Assembly (NCBI GenBank): GCA_039621445.1
Contig: CP154956.1
Coordinates: forward strand, 71,794,914-71,858,913
Direction: 5' to 3'
DNA length: 64,000 nucleotides
DNA from: Euglena gracilis
Taxonomy: Eukaryota > Euglenida > Euglenophyceae > Euglenales
In this document: positions 1-18,923 of the stretch, one piece after another
How the letters are laid out: each line of letters opens with the position of its first letter
Position numbering within the stretch: the stretch's first letter is position 1
Made by a program: the position numbers and the translations under genes
The notes under the pieces: generated by a model
Told to the model about the DNA's origin: nothing
Database searches by the model: none
What the model saw: only the letters and a program-made list of their open reading frames with translations

Positions 1-229
1 GAGTTTGGGTCAAAACCAGGCCAAAAAGTCGAAAAAATCCAACATAACGAGTATGGGCTGTATGGGGGGGTTAACACTTCAGAAATTTCTGTAAGATCAC
101 TGAAAGTTACTGTAAATTGCAGGTGTGTAATTTGTAAATTATAAATTACGCGAAATTTGCAATGCTAGTCTTTTTGGCCTTCCATTACGTGCAAGTCTTA
201 TCAAGAGCTCAGCACTATTCAAAACCTGG

Positions 230-640
230 TCCCGACCCCCCCCCCCTGGATGTTGGGAGGGGGGTATGGACCTCCCAGCCCCCCCCCTGGACAGATTCCA
301 AAAAACCAAATTTTTTCTTCCAGCGCTTCCTGGAAAATGAGCAAAATGCCCTTTTCCCTCACTTTTGAGCATATTGCCCATTTTCTCATGTTTTGGTGTT
401 TTGCAGATGAAAAATATGCAAAAAAAATCAAAAATGATCATTTTGAATTTATTTTCAAAGAGAAAATTCAGGATTTTTGACCAATTTTGGCCTGGTATCT
501 GGGCCTTGGCCAGTCCACAAAACCGAAAATTTTTCCGGTTCCCCTTCAGTAGGAGGGGAGGGGAGTCCGACCCCCCCCCCCCGTTTTGGGAGGGGGTCCG
601 ACCCCTACTCATCTATCCCGGGGGGGGGATCTTTTTGGGG
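230..640. repeat. Dispersed repeat, copy A of the family also at 5075-5460 and 10343-10815
   Basis: The sequence from the 'gagcaaaatgcccttttccc' block (about 338) through the stretch about 'ggcctggtatctgggcc' and 'ccacaaaaccgaaaattttt' to the poly-C block near 580 matches 10509-10760 almost word for word, and 5290-5420 more distantly. The copy is bounded by C/G runs and its termini are decayed, so I could not find a TSD here. Confidence 0.7.
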
Positions 641-1470
641 TTTTGAAAATTGCACCAAAAGCAGGGAGAGAGAGCTCCCCAGTGCTGAATGGGAAACCTT
701 CGGGTGGTGGATGGGGGTTGACGACACCCCCCATCTCCATCCTTCTGGGTTGGGGGGCTTCGTCCCCTCTCCAGTTTGCTAGCAGTCTTGATGTTAAGGT
801 CGAAAATTCGGCACAGAAGCGCCAAAAAATAATTTTTTTTCAGTCCCCAACAGCTTCAAAGGATCACAGTGCCATGGTGGGCAGGGGGGGGTCGACTCCC
901 CCAACAAAGCCTTCCTGTACAAATCCCGCTCAGGGGGGAGTGGCTGTGGAGCACCTACCCAGGCCCTTGAAAGAAGGCAGGGTGGAAGAATGTCGGCTGC
1001 CACCCGCTCTGTGTTTGTCTTGCCCCAAGGTGTGTTTCAAGGGGGATGTGGTTACCCTTCTTTTCATATTTTGGAGCCTGTGGGCTGAGCAATTTTCGTT
1101 CCAGACGTGGAGCTGGGGTTGGCTTAAGCTGTTCTAGCCTTGGCCACATCCAGTCATGTCTTTCTGCAGCCAGAACCCTGCCCCCCCGTCCATCCTCCCT
1201 CAATATTTCCTTTCCAGTTTCCGGATGTGCTTCTATCTACTCTAAATCTTTAAGTTGCTGAAGCAGTGATGGAAACTCGCCGGGTGTGCTTTTGGCAACA
1301 TCAAGCAATGTTTTTCTTGTGCTCATCCCTTGTGTGGAAATATTCACACAAATTTTCCCACTGGCAGGAGAACGGACGAATTAAAAAAAGGCAACTCAAG
1401 GAATGGCGGAGTGTGTGAGGTTTTGAAGCACGATGCATTCAGATAAGCGCTGGGTGTTACTTTGAGAGTG

Positions 1471-1977
1471 CAGGGGGGGGGAAAATTGATATCCGCAATT
1501 TTTCCGCAATTTCCGCAATTTTCCGCAATTTCCGCAATTTTCCGCAATTTTTCCGCAATTTCCGCAATTTTTCCGCAATTTTTCACCATTTTTTTGAAGA
1601 ATTTTTTCCCCACCACCGAAGATGGAAGATGCAATGAGTTCAAGCCATTCTTCAAATGGATCAACAGGTGTGCTATTGTGTTTTGTTGTCCCCCCCCAGT
1701 TTACCAATTTTTCTCACAGGTGCACCACTGGCCACAGGATTGGGTGCGTCCCACCTGTGCAAAGAACATCAAGCGTGTTGATTTGTGCTCGCCTGCATCG
1801 ATGTGGGTGTTGCGGTGTTCTGAACCTCACAATTGAAAATTTTCTAAGTCCCCCCAAGCAGAAATGTGTATACCCGATATCAATTTTTCCGCAATTTTTC
1901 CGCAATTTCCGCAATTTTTCCGCAATTTTCCGCAATTTTTCCGAAGGCCTCCGATATCAATTCCCCCCCCCCCCCTG
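1471..1977. mobile_element. Non-autonomous DNA transposon, CAGGGGG-end group, CCGCAATTT array type
   Basis: The element is 507 bp. It starts CAGGGGGGGG followed by AAAATTGATATCC and ends GATATCAATT then a C run and CTG, which makes an inverted terminal repeat. The 7-bp TSD GAGAGTG is perfect on both sides (1464-1470 and 1978-1984). Just inside each end lies an array of the word TTCCGCAATTT (about 1490-1580 and 1886-1945), in the same orientation at both ends. The centre has no credible coding sequence, so any transposase must act in trans. Confidence 0.88.
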
Positions 1978-2248
1978 GAGAGTGGCTGGGTTGTTTCTCC
2001 CACCTTGCCCTCTTGCTCGCAGGGAACAAGTTTGGACCAAGACCCGCGATGGAAGGACAAGAACAAGGTCGCCCCGCGTCAACCTGACGTTTTTTTTTAT
2101 TTTACCTCCACCACTTTTAACAGTGGCAAATTGCGACCCTCGATGCTTCCATTTTGTCGCAGCCTGTTTCACAAAGTGCGCCTTCCGCGATATAGACGAT
2201 TGACGTCACCCCGCCACGCATCTGTCCTGTTTCCACATTTCACAACAG

Positions 2249-5200
2249 AAGCTGATGGCCCAGTTGAAGTTCCCCGCCTGCTTCAACAAACCGGTGAACC
2301 TGAAGAAGGTGAAGCTGGACACATGCAAGGTTTGGGTCGCGAAGAAGCTCGTGTCGATGCTGGGCATCGAGGACGATGTGCTCACTGGACTTGTGTTCAA
2401 CCACCTCGAGAGCGAGGTGTGTGTCTGTTGCAATTTGTGTGCTCTGCTGTGGAGGGATTTCCCCCTCCCGCTGGCTGGCTGGAAAAAGGTACTGGCTTGA
2501 AAAAAGGTGTTGGCCAGACCCCCTCAGGGGGGGGGGGACAACCAGGGGGGGTCCAGTTGGCTGGCAGTTGGACCTGACTGGCACTCGAAAGAAGACAAAA
2601 AAGTCCAAAACCTGCTGGGTTTGGAATTTTTTGAGGTAGAAAAAAACCCCAAAACCCTCAACCCCCAGAAAAACCAAAAAACGTGTTGGTTTTTTTTTGC
2701 CATTTTACCCCCTTTTCAAAAATTTTCGGTGCTTTTCACTTGAAAATTTTCAGTCTAGACTGGTTTCGTCGGGCTACCCAACTTATAGTAAACAGCACAG
2801 GCACACAACACAGCACCAGGAGGAACCCACCCTACCCCCATGGGGGTCCAGCCAGCCAGCAGCTTTTGTCCAGCCAACAGCTCCCAGCTGTCCTGCGGAC
2901 CCCCCTCGGGGGGGGTTCAGCCCCCTTCTTTTCTCCGCATCTGCCGGCCCAGCGGGTGGACCCCAAGGCGATGCAGATCGAGCTGACGGGCTTCCTGGGC
3001 CGCAACGCCGCCCCCTTCATGGAGGAGCTCTGGACGCTGCTGCTGTCCGCCCAGGAGAGCCCCGTCGGCATCCCCGCCGCCATCCTGGAAGAGAAGCGCG
3101 CCGAGATCCAGCGCACCCAGGCGTGTGGCGGCCGCCGCGGCGCGGGTGTCGATCCGCAGCCGGGTTGGGCGATGTCCGGACGATGTCGGGATGCTGGATT
3201 TTCAGGGTGCGGGGGGGGGGGGTGCGCGGGATTGCCTTGCCGTAAGTTTTAATTCCGTGTCTTGCTTCGAATTTCTTGCAAACTCGCCAAAATGGCAATG
3301 GTTCCCAAAACGATTGGCCAGATTTTAAAAATACAAGTAAAAGTAAAAGTGAAAATATAAGTATTGTTGTTCCCGAAATTTGCACAACCACAGGCAAGAT
3401 AGCAACAAGATGTGGTTGTGTGGTCACGGTCACATACAATAAGTTTTGAGCGAGGTCAATACCACCCAATGTGGCACAATGCTCATTCTTTTTGGGATGC
3501 TTTATTCAAAGCCTTTTCATCCTCAGAAACAAGAAAGCCCGGGTGAGCATTTGCTGCCTGCGACAGGAGCAAGCGCAGCAAGCGGCTTCCATCATCCAGA
3601 AGCGTCTGGAGGGAGAAGGCGGCAGCAGGTCCCCCCTCGCTGGGATTGTATGGGAAGCCCTTCGGTTTTGAGTTTGATGGTTTGGGGGTCCTGACCAGAG
3701 CTGTATGGGAATCCCTGAAACCCTATGGGTTGTGGGGGGGGGTCGACCACACCACCCCCTTCCTGTATTTCCTGCATTCCCGATTTTTTTTAGGTCAAAG
3801 TTTTATTTTTGCGCCGAAGGCGCCAAAGGAACTTTTCCTTGCGCGCATGGTGGTGGGGGGATCGATGTGGGGTCGACCACCCCACACTGGGCTCCTGCAC
3901 AGTCCCGGACCACCCCCGTGCTTACCCATATTTTGGCAAATCAAGCCCCCCCCCCTCCCCCCTCAGCGCTCACCCATGTTTTCCGGCGCTTAGACAAGGG
4001 GATGTACTACCCCCCCCCGGACAGTTATTACCCCCAGGTGGTTGTCACCCACTCCCCTCTGTGCCACCCAATTTGTCACCACGGGTTTCCTAAAGCCAGA
4101 GGGGACCCACCTCCCCAGGGGTCAAGTCAGCCAGCACTTTTTTCCCGCTCAGCCGCTCCAAACAGACACCCCCTAGGGAGTCCAGTTAAATAACGTTTGG
4201 CCAGTCGGGCTGAGCCAAACGTTTAATACACAAAACGACAAGAATTTTTGAAAGGGGAGTCAAAGATGGCCAGAAAAGATGTTTTTGAAGTTTTGGGGTG
4301 CATCTGAGTTTGGCCTTTTTCACCAGGGGTTTAGGACCAGCCAGGGTCCAGCCCAGGGGTTTTCCGGAGGGGAACCTCCCCCCCCCCCCCCCCCGGGGGT
4401 CCAGCCAACTTTTTTCCAGCCAGCACCTCCCAGCTGGGCTGCGGACCCCCCCCCCCGGCCGGGGGGGGGGGGAGTCGGCTGAAATAAAGTTCGAGCCAGC
4501 CCGGCAAAGCCGGGCTGGACCGAAAATTTTTTTTTCGGCACATAAATCCTGACAAATATCGACAACACTTTTTTTGTCCTCTGGAGGCATGGGTTCCGAG
4601 GAATCCTGACAACACCACCAAAATACCACTCGGGCATTATTATCCCCTGAGGCGATAATTCTTTTTCCGCCTAGCAGAAATGAATAAATAATTTAAAGGT
4701 TTATTAAGGCGGGGTTTTAAAAGATGGGGAAAAAAGCGATTTCTGGCATGGAACATTGTCTATCCAGCCAAAACTTACAAAAAAATGTTTTTTAAATTTT
4801 GGATTTTCAACCAACGTTGGTTCGATGCCCAGATGGCTCTTTGACTGCCCTTGGAGAATGGATGCCTTCAATTTTTGAAAATTTCAAAACACGGCCTGTT
4901 TTCGCCGAGATTTTTGCGACCTTTTTTGCTTGAAATTCAAAAAAATTTCCAGGACGAAAATTTTTGGAGGTTTTTGAGTTTTTTTTCAAGGCACTTTGAC
5001 CAAAACTTTTTTCGGGGGTTTTAAGGTTTTTTAACGATTTTTTAAAGCGCCTTCACAAGAATAATGCCTTACACGTGGGAGGTGGTTAGGTGGTGTGGGG
5101 GGTCCAGACCCCCTCCCCAGATGTTGGGGTGTCCAGCCTCCCCACCCCTCTCCTTGGCAGGTTTAAAAAAAAACAGCGAAAAATGTTTCTTATCAGCACC

Positions 5201-6755
5201 GTAAATTGCAAAGAGAAATGGCGTTAGGAATGGCCAAGAAAATTCTAAAAATGAGCATTTTTTGATTGATGATCAAGGAAAAAATCGATGATTCTTCAAC
5301 AATTTTGGCCTGATGTATGGCCTTTTGATTATCCACAGAACCAACAGAACCCAACAATTTCCTGGCCCCTTACCGTTTCGAGGTGGGTGGGGGGGGTAGA
5401 TCCCTCCCTGTGTTGGGAGGGGTCCAGACCCCCCCTCAGGGCTTCCCATACATCCCTGCCCCTCCCGCACATGCCAAGCCCCGATGTACTTGGCTAATGA
5501 GGTCATCGTCACAAACCATAATTTCTCTCTGCCAGTCCAGGTGGGATGGCGAATGGTTTTTTTGACACTTAACTTACATTTGCGAGGCCAAACCAAGTGA
5601 CACATGTGTGACACATGATCTCTGAAGTATTGCATCTGCAGGGAGGGGTGCTGCAGGGAGAGAGGTTGTTTTCCAGATTACACATTTCTGCAGTCACTTC
5701 CATGCAGCATTGACACGTCGCATTCTTTGACCTCTATGCACAATATTATCACAGTCTCGGACCCCATGGCTGTTTTGTCTGGTTTAATGGTGCAAGCAGA
5801 TAGTCACAAAGAACAATGGCAAAGGTTGGTTATGTCGGTTGTGTCTGACAAAACAATCCTACAAATCATAAAGTGGCGATCTGTGTTGCCCTGGGAAACA
5901 TTTGGAAACCTCAAATCCTCTTTTCGCCCCAGGCACCACGGCAGTGGCCCATCTCGAGCAGAAGGCAGCCACCACCACAGAGGTGTGGGTGGTCATAAAC
6001 CCCCCTCCCCAAATAACGGGGCGGGGTGCCCCGTTACTGGCACCATCTTTTTGACCTTCCCCCCTGCCCCGTTATTTGGGTACTACCCATCATCATGGAA
6101 TTCCCTCCGAGTGTTAGAAAGCTGAGATCCGAGACCTTGAAAATGATTTTGACCCATCCTGGATTCCACTTGCACCATCTGTGTCTTCTGTCCCTCCCCC
6201 AAAACCTGCTGGGAAGCACTCAGGACAGGGAAGCGTTGTAGAATATTTTTGTGGTCGCTAACCTCTTGGACCAAAAACCTGAGGGTGCCCCGTTATTAGA
6301 ACCATCTTTTTCGGCCTGCCCCCTGCCCCGTTATTTGGGCATTGCCCACTCAAAGGGCACTGCCCCATTATGTAAAGCCTCCAGGCGTTTCATTCAGAGC
6401 AAAGCGTGAGTTTTTTTGGCCATATGTAACAATTTCTCACAAGAACTGATCCATTTTTGGCGAATATCGCACATTTTAGGGAGACTTGGGAAGTATACAA
6501 AAGAAATTTGGTATTTGACCACAAAGGTTCGTAGAGGTCACCCAAAAAAGACCAAACCCCCCTTCTGAGGATCTTTAGGTGCCGCCCAAATGGAATCTTG
6601 GGGGTCTTTATATTTGGGAGGAGGGTTTTGAGCAATTTCATTCCCTTTCCATTTGCTCACCCCTTTCTTGCAGACCGCAGTGAAAGTCCTCCACGGAAGC
6701 GCGAGAAGAGGAGTTCTCTGTGGGATACAAAGGACGACGTTCGACACGATACACC
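2249..6755 (+). CDS. SRRM1-like splicing factor with PWI domain (5' end missing)
   Basis: Five exons are supported: 2249-2416, 2953-3120, 3567-3628, 5933-5982 and 6675-6755. Exons 1 and 2 (56 codons each) encode a full PWI domain in the order known from SRRM1/SRm160: a basic helix with FNKPVNLKKVKLD, then GIEDDVLTGLVFNHLE, then MQIELTGFLGRNAAPFMEELW and LLLSAQE. PWI domains bind nucleic acid and help splicing and 3' end formation in the nucleus. Exon 3 gives a Gln/Glu-rich helix (EQAQQAASIIQKRLE). Exons 4 and 5 join in phase (2, 1, 1 leftover bases) to a His/Ser/Arg-rich tract ending with DRSESPPRKREKRSS, as expected of an SR-type tail. The intron after 3120 must use a GC donor (CAG/GCGTGT); the others are GT-AG. 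Exons 1-3 are firm and exons 4-5 rest on phase and composition. The start codon lies upstream and was not found. Confidence 0.85.
3629..5932 (+). other. Large repeat-filled intron of the SRRM1-like gene
   Basis: This 2.3-kb intron starts with gtcccc directly followed by a GTATGGGAAGCCC-type transposon end (3640-3660). A second such end (GCTGTATGGGAATCCC) follows at about 3699. It holds GGTCGACC palindromes flanked by G and C runs (near 3741 and 3872), a GCGCC-GAA-GGCGC hairpin (3811-3824), a longer AGCCCGGC-AAA-GCCGGGCT hairpin (about 4495-4515), and repeat copy B. No exon-like segment was seen. Confidence 0.5.
5075..5460. repeat. Dispersed repeat, copy B (family of 230-640 and 10343-10815)
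   Basis: Shared blocks are 'attttggcctgatgtatgg', 'ccttaccgtttcgaggtggg', 'tgttgggaggggtccagacc' and the terminal 'cttcccatacatccctg', in the same order as at 10650-10815. The right end matches the CATACATCTCTG end of copy C. No TSD is readable. It lies in the intron between SRRM1-like exons 3 and 4. Confidence 0.65.
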
Positions 6756-6922
6756 GTATGTGCCATTCCCGCCTTCGAGCCCCCATATGTGCCTGTGCCA
6801 GCTCAGGATGTGGTCGGTGTTTCTTTCCCTGAGTCTCTCCCAGTTGGGCTGCAATGACCCACTCCATTTTTCGTTCGTTTTGAACTCCCAGACAAGTATT
6901 CCTGCCACTCTTTGTGTCGCAG

Positions 6923-7218
6923 GGGAGAAGCCAAGGAACCCCGAGATGGCATTTCTGGCCGGCAGGACGACCGACAAAAATCGCACAGATAGCCCCTCCC
7001 CCGGCCTCTCATCTGCCTTCCCTCCTTCCAACCCCACAACACCAAATAAAGACGTAGATGGTCCCTACTCCTTTGGCACTACTCCCTCGTCCCTTTTGCC
7101 ACACGCTTGCCATTGCTCCAATGAATGTCTCACTGCACTACAATTGCCACCAATACAATGGCCCAAGTTGTGCTATTTTGTTCGTTGCTTTGCCCCCCAA
7201 GGGGTACATGCTAGGTGA
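6923..7218 (+). CDS. Possible terminal exon of the SRRM1-like gene
   Basis: After the acceptor tttgtgtcgcag the frame that continues exon 6675-6755 (one leftover base) is open to a stop at 7216-7218. It gives a Ser/Pro/Asn/Lys-rich segment (EKPRNPEMAFLAGR, later TDSPSPG). Support is only phase agreement and bias in composition. No homolog is recognised, and the second half looks less protein-like. Confidence 0.3.
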
Positions 7219-7688
7219 AGTAATCACCCGTGAAAGCCTGGAGGAGCGTCCAGACGTAAATTGCCAAATCGTCTGTCAAAATTTGGATCTGGTGAAAAAT
7301 TTTGATTGCTCTGTTTTATTGATTTGACACTATTGGACAATTAAGTGCATTGGGACAGGTGTGAAAGGGACTCCAACTCCCTTTTCTACCCGCCCAATGC
7401 GTCTGCTCTGCTGCGGATAATGCAGCCACTCACCCTTTTTGAAGCTCCGCCAACCCTTTGGGGTGAGCCAAAAGGAGGGGCACACCACTGTCCCAGCCAT
7501 GAAGCAACCGCTCTCCCCTTCTTTGCCCCTTGCGAGCCCCCCTTGGGTCTCAGCCGCACAGCCGCACTGCGGGAGGCTTGAGAGACATACCGCAAGTCCA
7601 ATGCCCCCCCCCCCCCCGGCGCCCTCCCCCATTTCGCCCTTTTCCCTGCCCCCCCCCCCAAGACCGCCCACCGCAGCCAAGGCCCTCC

Positions 7689-14325
<6,637 letters not shown>

Positions 14326-14971
14326 GGCCCATCCCCTCAGAATCGACCAACCGTCGCGCCCAGTGCATCTCCGTTGTTGCGTCAGCTTTTCAACAAAGTG
14401 GGCATCTCGGCCTGCCGTGTGATTTTTATGTGCTTTCTTGCATTTTTCCTGGACACAAAGGGTGTATATCCGCTTCTGAAGCTTAACAATACTTTGCAAT
14501 ATATCAAGAGGCAAGATACTCCTCGAGAGTCGTTGAATTTGACACCGGGTTGGCATTTGAAACCTAGGACTAACAATCCAAACTCTAGCCCACTTCTCCA
14601 ATAACCCCAGCGACGAGTCGTATTAATTCCCCCCTGAGGCATTTAACTTGAATACGTGCCATCCACATAAACATACACACATTCGTGTGAATATGTGAGA
14701 ATGATGATTAATGTACCATGTCGCAGCAACACCATTTGTTGACGGGTTTGTGTTGCCATTTTCTCTTGCAAAGGTGAGTGTTGCCCCCCCCCCCCCTGCC
14801 GCCAAAAGCCTGTCAACAAGGTGCTCAGCAATTCGTTAAATCTGAGAAATTCAGACCTTCCTTGATTCAACAGGAATCAATACATGAATATTTAAAAAAG
14901 CACCCCATTGTGCCCCAGTGACGAAGCGACGACCCCCCTTTCCTGCCTTTTCTCTGCCCTCAGCCCCTCCC

Positions 14972-15150
14972 TCATGCCTGCCCAAGCCAGCCGCGTCCTG
15001 CTGGCCACGCCACCCCACTACTACCACTGCGGGGCGGTTCTGCAGCAAAGCCCGACGTGGCGCTGGCGACCCGCGTCATTCGGGCTGGTGCTGGCGGTGG
15101 TGTTGCTGACCGCCACTGTGGGAGTGGGCTTGGTGGATTTCCAAGCCTGA
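14972..15150 (+). CDS. Exon-like reading frame with a hydrophobic segment, possibly a 5' exon of the ABC1K gene
   Basis: An ATG at 14972 opens a 59-codon frame, MPAQASRVLLATPPHYYH followed later by SFGLVLAVVLLTATVGVGLV, a single predicted membrane span or signal anchor. A TGA follows. A GT donor candidate (cttg/gtggat) just before the end would join it to a later exon. It lies after the stop of the glutaredoxin-like gene and before the conserved ABC1K exons, so an N-terminal targeting exon is a reasonable guess. No homology is recognised. Confidence 0.35.
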
Positions 15151-15734
15151 ATGGTTGACTGCTTTGCCAAACGATTTTGTTGGCGGTTCGCTTTCCGAAC
15201 GCATTCGATGCATTCCGCTGGCCCCGAAAATATGATGGGCCCACCCCTCCCTCCCATTCAGCTTTGCCGGCGCAGCGGCGAGCGGGGGCCTTCACCTCCG
15301 CCTTCGCCTCGCGGTGCCTCGACGCCTCCTCTCCAATCTGCCCTCCGTCGCTGCCCCCACCGCGGCAGCAGCGGCCCCTTCAAGCGTGGCCTTCTCGCAG
15401 CACCCCCTGGGCCAGGGCCCCGGCGGCCAGGGGGTTTGCCACTGTCCTGTAGAACCAACAGAAGCAAATCTGTGGTCAGGTTCTGGCATAAAGTTCTTGG
15501 TGGGTCCAGATCTGGCTTTTTTTTGGCATCCAGTACTGAAGCCGAAGGGACAGCTGGATAAACTCCGGGGCAATTTCCGTTGCATATCGAAGGGTAATAC
15601 TGAGAGATGGCAGTTTTGTGGGTAAAATCTGGTGTGTGTGACTGTGTCGCGTTTAGATCGCGTTTTCAACCCGAAATTTTTGTTTCAAATATTTTCAAAT
15701 TCAGCAACTGCAGCATCAAACGACACGTTGGAAG

Positions 15735-15951
15735 CAGATTTTTTTTTTTTTAAGGTTCGTGACCTGGGGGGGAGGGGTGGGTGGGTGGTTGGGTCCCGGC
15801 CGAGCCCCCCCCCCCCCCCCGGGAGGGTCGGGCTGAGTGGGTACCCCGCCAAAGGTGGGATTTTCGTTTAATTCAAAGCGCCAAAAAAATTTGAGAAATT
15901 TTGGGGAAAAATTGACCCCCAAAATGACCCCCCGGATCCTAAAAACCTCAG
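15735..15951. mobile_element. Introner-family MITE, copy 1 (intronic or intergenic)
   Basis: The element is 217 bp. It starts CAGATTTTTT and ends AAAAACCTCAG. The 8-bp TSD is GTTGGAAG (15727-15734) and TTTGGAAG (15952-15959), one mismatch. The body shares 'gtcgggctgagtgggtac', 'aaagcgcc' and 'attgacccccaaaa' blocks with copies 2 (19660-19890) and 3 (24825-25041). Confidence 0.85.
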
Positions 15952-16008
15952 TTTGGAAGGTGTGGTTTGTGCACTGCCCGCAATAAATCATCGTCCAAAC
16001 GTCTGTTC

Positions 16009-16354
16009 CAGACAATTGCTTAAGCACTGACCAACCCCACCCCCCCCCGGGGGGGGTGGGTGACTGGTTTTTTCAAAGTGACTGACTGGTTTGTGGCCCC
16101 GGCCCCCCCCCCCCGGGGGGGTCGGCCAGGAGTGGGCAAAAGTGGCTTGAGTGACCCCGGCGCCAAAGGCGCCGGAAAATTTTTTTGGGCCTAAAATGGC
16201 CTAAAGTGACTGGAAAGTGGCCGTTTTTCTGAGTGGCCGACCCCCCCCCCCCCGGGGGGGTAGTGACTGGCTGGTTTTTTGAAAATGAGTGACTGACTGG
16301 TTTTTAAAAAAGTGGAGTGACCCCCCCCCGGGGGGGTCGGTAAGCAATTGTATG
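16009..16354. mobile_element. hAT-like MITE, copy 1
   Basis: This 346-bp element has termini CAGACAATTGCTTA and TAAGCAATTGTATG (14-bp inverted repeats, one mismatch). A perfect 8-bp TSD GTCTGTTC lies at 16001-16008 and 16355-16362. The inside has C/G runs, repeated 'gactgactggtttt' words and the palindrome GGCGCC-AAA-GGCGCC (16159-16173). Eight-bp TSDs and a CAG start fit the hAT superfamily. No transposase is encoded. Confidence 0.95.
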
Positions 16355-18923
16355 GTCTGTTCTTTTGGGGAAAACAGGGACCAGAGCTGCTCTCTGTGGA
16401 TGAATGCCCCCACGTCAGAAAAAAATAAAAAGAATTTTTTTTCCCAAAATGCTTTGAGACGCTACTCCTGGCATGTCTTGTTCCTTGTCCTTGGCATGTT
16501 TTGTGTTTGTTTGTTTGTCACACGGAGCGGCAGACCCTCTGATGCCCTCCCACTGGCCTCTGCCCCTCCCCACCCCAGCAGCAGAGCCCATCCCTCCCGC
16601 CTCCTCCTACCTGCAGTGGTCACCGTGGGCAGGCCGAATTTTTATGGCGAGATGGACACCACCCTGGGAGGGGGGGGGGCTGCCTAGCCAGGCACTCCAA
16701 GGCACCAGATCCAACCGGGTGGTGGTAGGGCATTTGGCCAAAAGTTCCTGCGCCTTCGAGGCGCCAAAAGGCCCCGCAAAGCCCATTTTGGGGCACTTTT
16801 TGGCCCACGACCAGGCACGACCAGGCAGGCACTGACCCGGGGGGGGGGGGTGGGCAGTGCCTCCGTGTCCAGGCACACCAGCCCCCCACCCCGGGGGTTG
16901 GTCAAATGCGGCCTGGCTGTGGGGCTGCTCCTCGCCAGTCTCCTCGGCCGGCCTGGCCGCCGGCCCTCGGTGGCCCTGCTGGCCACCACGGCCCGGGTGG
17001 AGGACGTCCCGATGCTGCCGCCCAGGGCCGCCGCCAAAGTCCCGTGCTGGCGCTGCAGTGGTGCAGATGGGGAGGGCACGGCACGGTTGGATAAACGGAG
17101 GGGGGTGTCCCGTCACCCCCCACCCCCTCCTGGACCGGGGGGTCCGGACCTCCACCCCCCCCAACTGCCCGGGGAGTATTTGGGACCCCCCGTCAAAACT
17201 TCCTCCGGCGCTTTTCATCGAAAATTTCGGGCATTTTTGGCAAATTTTTGCTCAGAAATTGCCCAAAATGGAACTTTTGGCCGATTTGGGATTTTGAAGG
17301 GGGGCAAAATTTTTCGGCCCAGCGCTTCACGGCTGGCCGAAGATCAGTCACCTGGGCTGCACCACATACAGAAGGGGGAAGTGTCCCCAGGGAGAGGGAA
17401 CACAACTGCATTTTTTTTGCGGCTTTTTTTCGCATTTTTTGAATTGGGAAAATTTGTGTATTTCTTGCATTTTTTATTCTTTTTGTATTTTTGGCAGAAG
17501 AATTTATTGACGTGAAAAATCGCTTTGGCCCTGATTTCCCCCGAAACCAAAAGAAAATCGTCAGTTTTTGGCAATTTTGCATTTTTTTTTTGATAAACAA
17601 AATGCAAAATCGTTCTTGTGCAAAACGAAAGAATTTCCCGGATGAAGCCGAAAATTTTTCCATGTCCTCCCCAGCAGAAAGTGCACATCCGGGGAGCTCC
17701 TGAAGGATTTTTACATGCAACTTGTGTTTTTTTGTGTTTATTTGCATTTCTGGTGTTTTTTTTTCTGTGTCGCCTTTTTCGGGGGTCCGTGTTGCGTCCC
17801 CCCCCCCCCTTGGCCCCCCCAATGCTGGACCAAAGGGGGGTCCAACCCCAACCTGCCCTTATATTGAACCCTGGGTCACACTCTTTCTCGCCTCAGGTTT
17901 GTGGCATGAGTTTTTTTTGGCCCTTTCCCACTTCGGAATTTTGGACTGCAAAAATTTCAGGAAATAACACCTTCCAAAGGACTTCGGGCAAAAAATGACA
18001 CCCGGTGGGGTATTATTTGGAGGAGGTTAGGGTGGTTGGGTGGCAAAATTCCCTGAAATCATGGCCAGCCATGCAGTTCATACACTTCCTGGAACCGCTT
18101 GAACACCTCTTGTGCATTTGAATTGTCTCTCAAAAAAGCAGAAAAGTGGGGGAGGGGGAGAACTGTGCCGGCTTTTGCAACGCTTGGCGGCAACACGTGC
18201 GAAGTTCTTGGCGGGGGGGGGAGTATCAACTCCTTGGTCGAAGTCCGACACTCAGGGGGAAGTATTTCTGGGGGGGGGGTATTATTTGGGGCAGAGTTCA
18301 CCCCCAGGGTTTCCAGCCAGCCTTCCGAGTGGAAGTAAAGTTTTCGCAGCCCACCGAAGCCGGGCTGGACCAAAAAGTTTTCGGCGCTTTGGGCCGAATA
18401 TTTTGGGAAACGGCTGAAACTGGCCAAAAATGGCCTTTTTGGCCAATTTGACATTCCCAAAATATCCCGTCCACTTTGATAGTTTTTTTTTGTATTTCCA
18501 CTGCATGATTTGGGCTGGAAAACCCCAGCTGGATTTGGAGTTTTTTAGGGTACAGCTGGATCTAGCCTGGCACCCCCCCCCCCCCGGGCTCACCCTAATG
18601 AAGTCCAGTGGCTAGTTCCTCTGGGGTCCTTGAGTAATTCCCAGGTAGGTCCTGCGGCAAATGTTGCCACTGCTGCCGCGATGCAAAATGTTTACAGCTC
18701 CGTGGCATGACCAGCTTCTTTTTCAAAACTGTTTCTTGGATCAGCGTTATGGCTTCCCCTGGGGGCTTGCACCCGGTATATGCCTGTACTGGCGCCAGAT
18801 AACGCCAGAGAGACAGGAACTGGCAACAGGGTCCACTCGCCCCGCGCCCGAACACGCATCCATGTCTCTACCCCACGGGCGTGGTGGGGACGACGCCGCC
18901 CTGCGCCACCCCCGCCCCCCCAG

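Larger units (their letters stand above)
1..2248. other. Upstream flank of the SRRM1-like gene, no coding region recognised
   Basis: I see no protein-like exon before 2249. The stretch holds T-rich low-complexity DNA, G/C homopolymer runs, a dispersed repeat (about 230-640) and one complete transposon (1471-1977). The first 60 bases resemble sequence near 41350-41530 (the 'gagtttgggtcaaaa' and 'aaaagtcgaaaaa' motifs). A 27-bp word containing 'gctcagcactattcaaaacc' at about 203-229 recurs at about 41708-41734, so this is repetitive intergenic or 5' intronic DNA. An earlier 5' exon of the SRRM1-like gene could be hidden here but is not visible. Confidence 0.5.
15250..17063 (+). other. GC-rich exon-like segments between two genes (15250-15452 and 16903-17063)
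   Basis: Two segments have the strong GC and codon bias of the real exons. In 15250-15452 more than one frame is open (one reads RRAGAFTSAFASRCLDA, another has Ala-rich transit-peptide character), so the frame is unresolved. In 16903-17063 one frame reads KCGLAVGLLLASLLGRPG then SVALLATTARVEDVPML, which looks like a signal anchor plus transit-peptide-like tail. Both could be 5' targeting exons of the ABC1K gene that starts its conserved part at 18924. Confidence 0.35.

Noticed and set aside
1490-1945. CRISPR-like array of CCGCAATTT words
   Set aside because: Units are 9-12 bp without spacers, in a eukaryotic transposon with a clear TSD.
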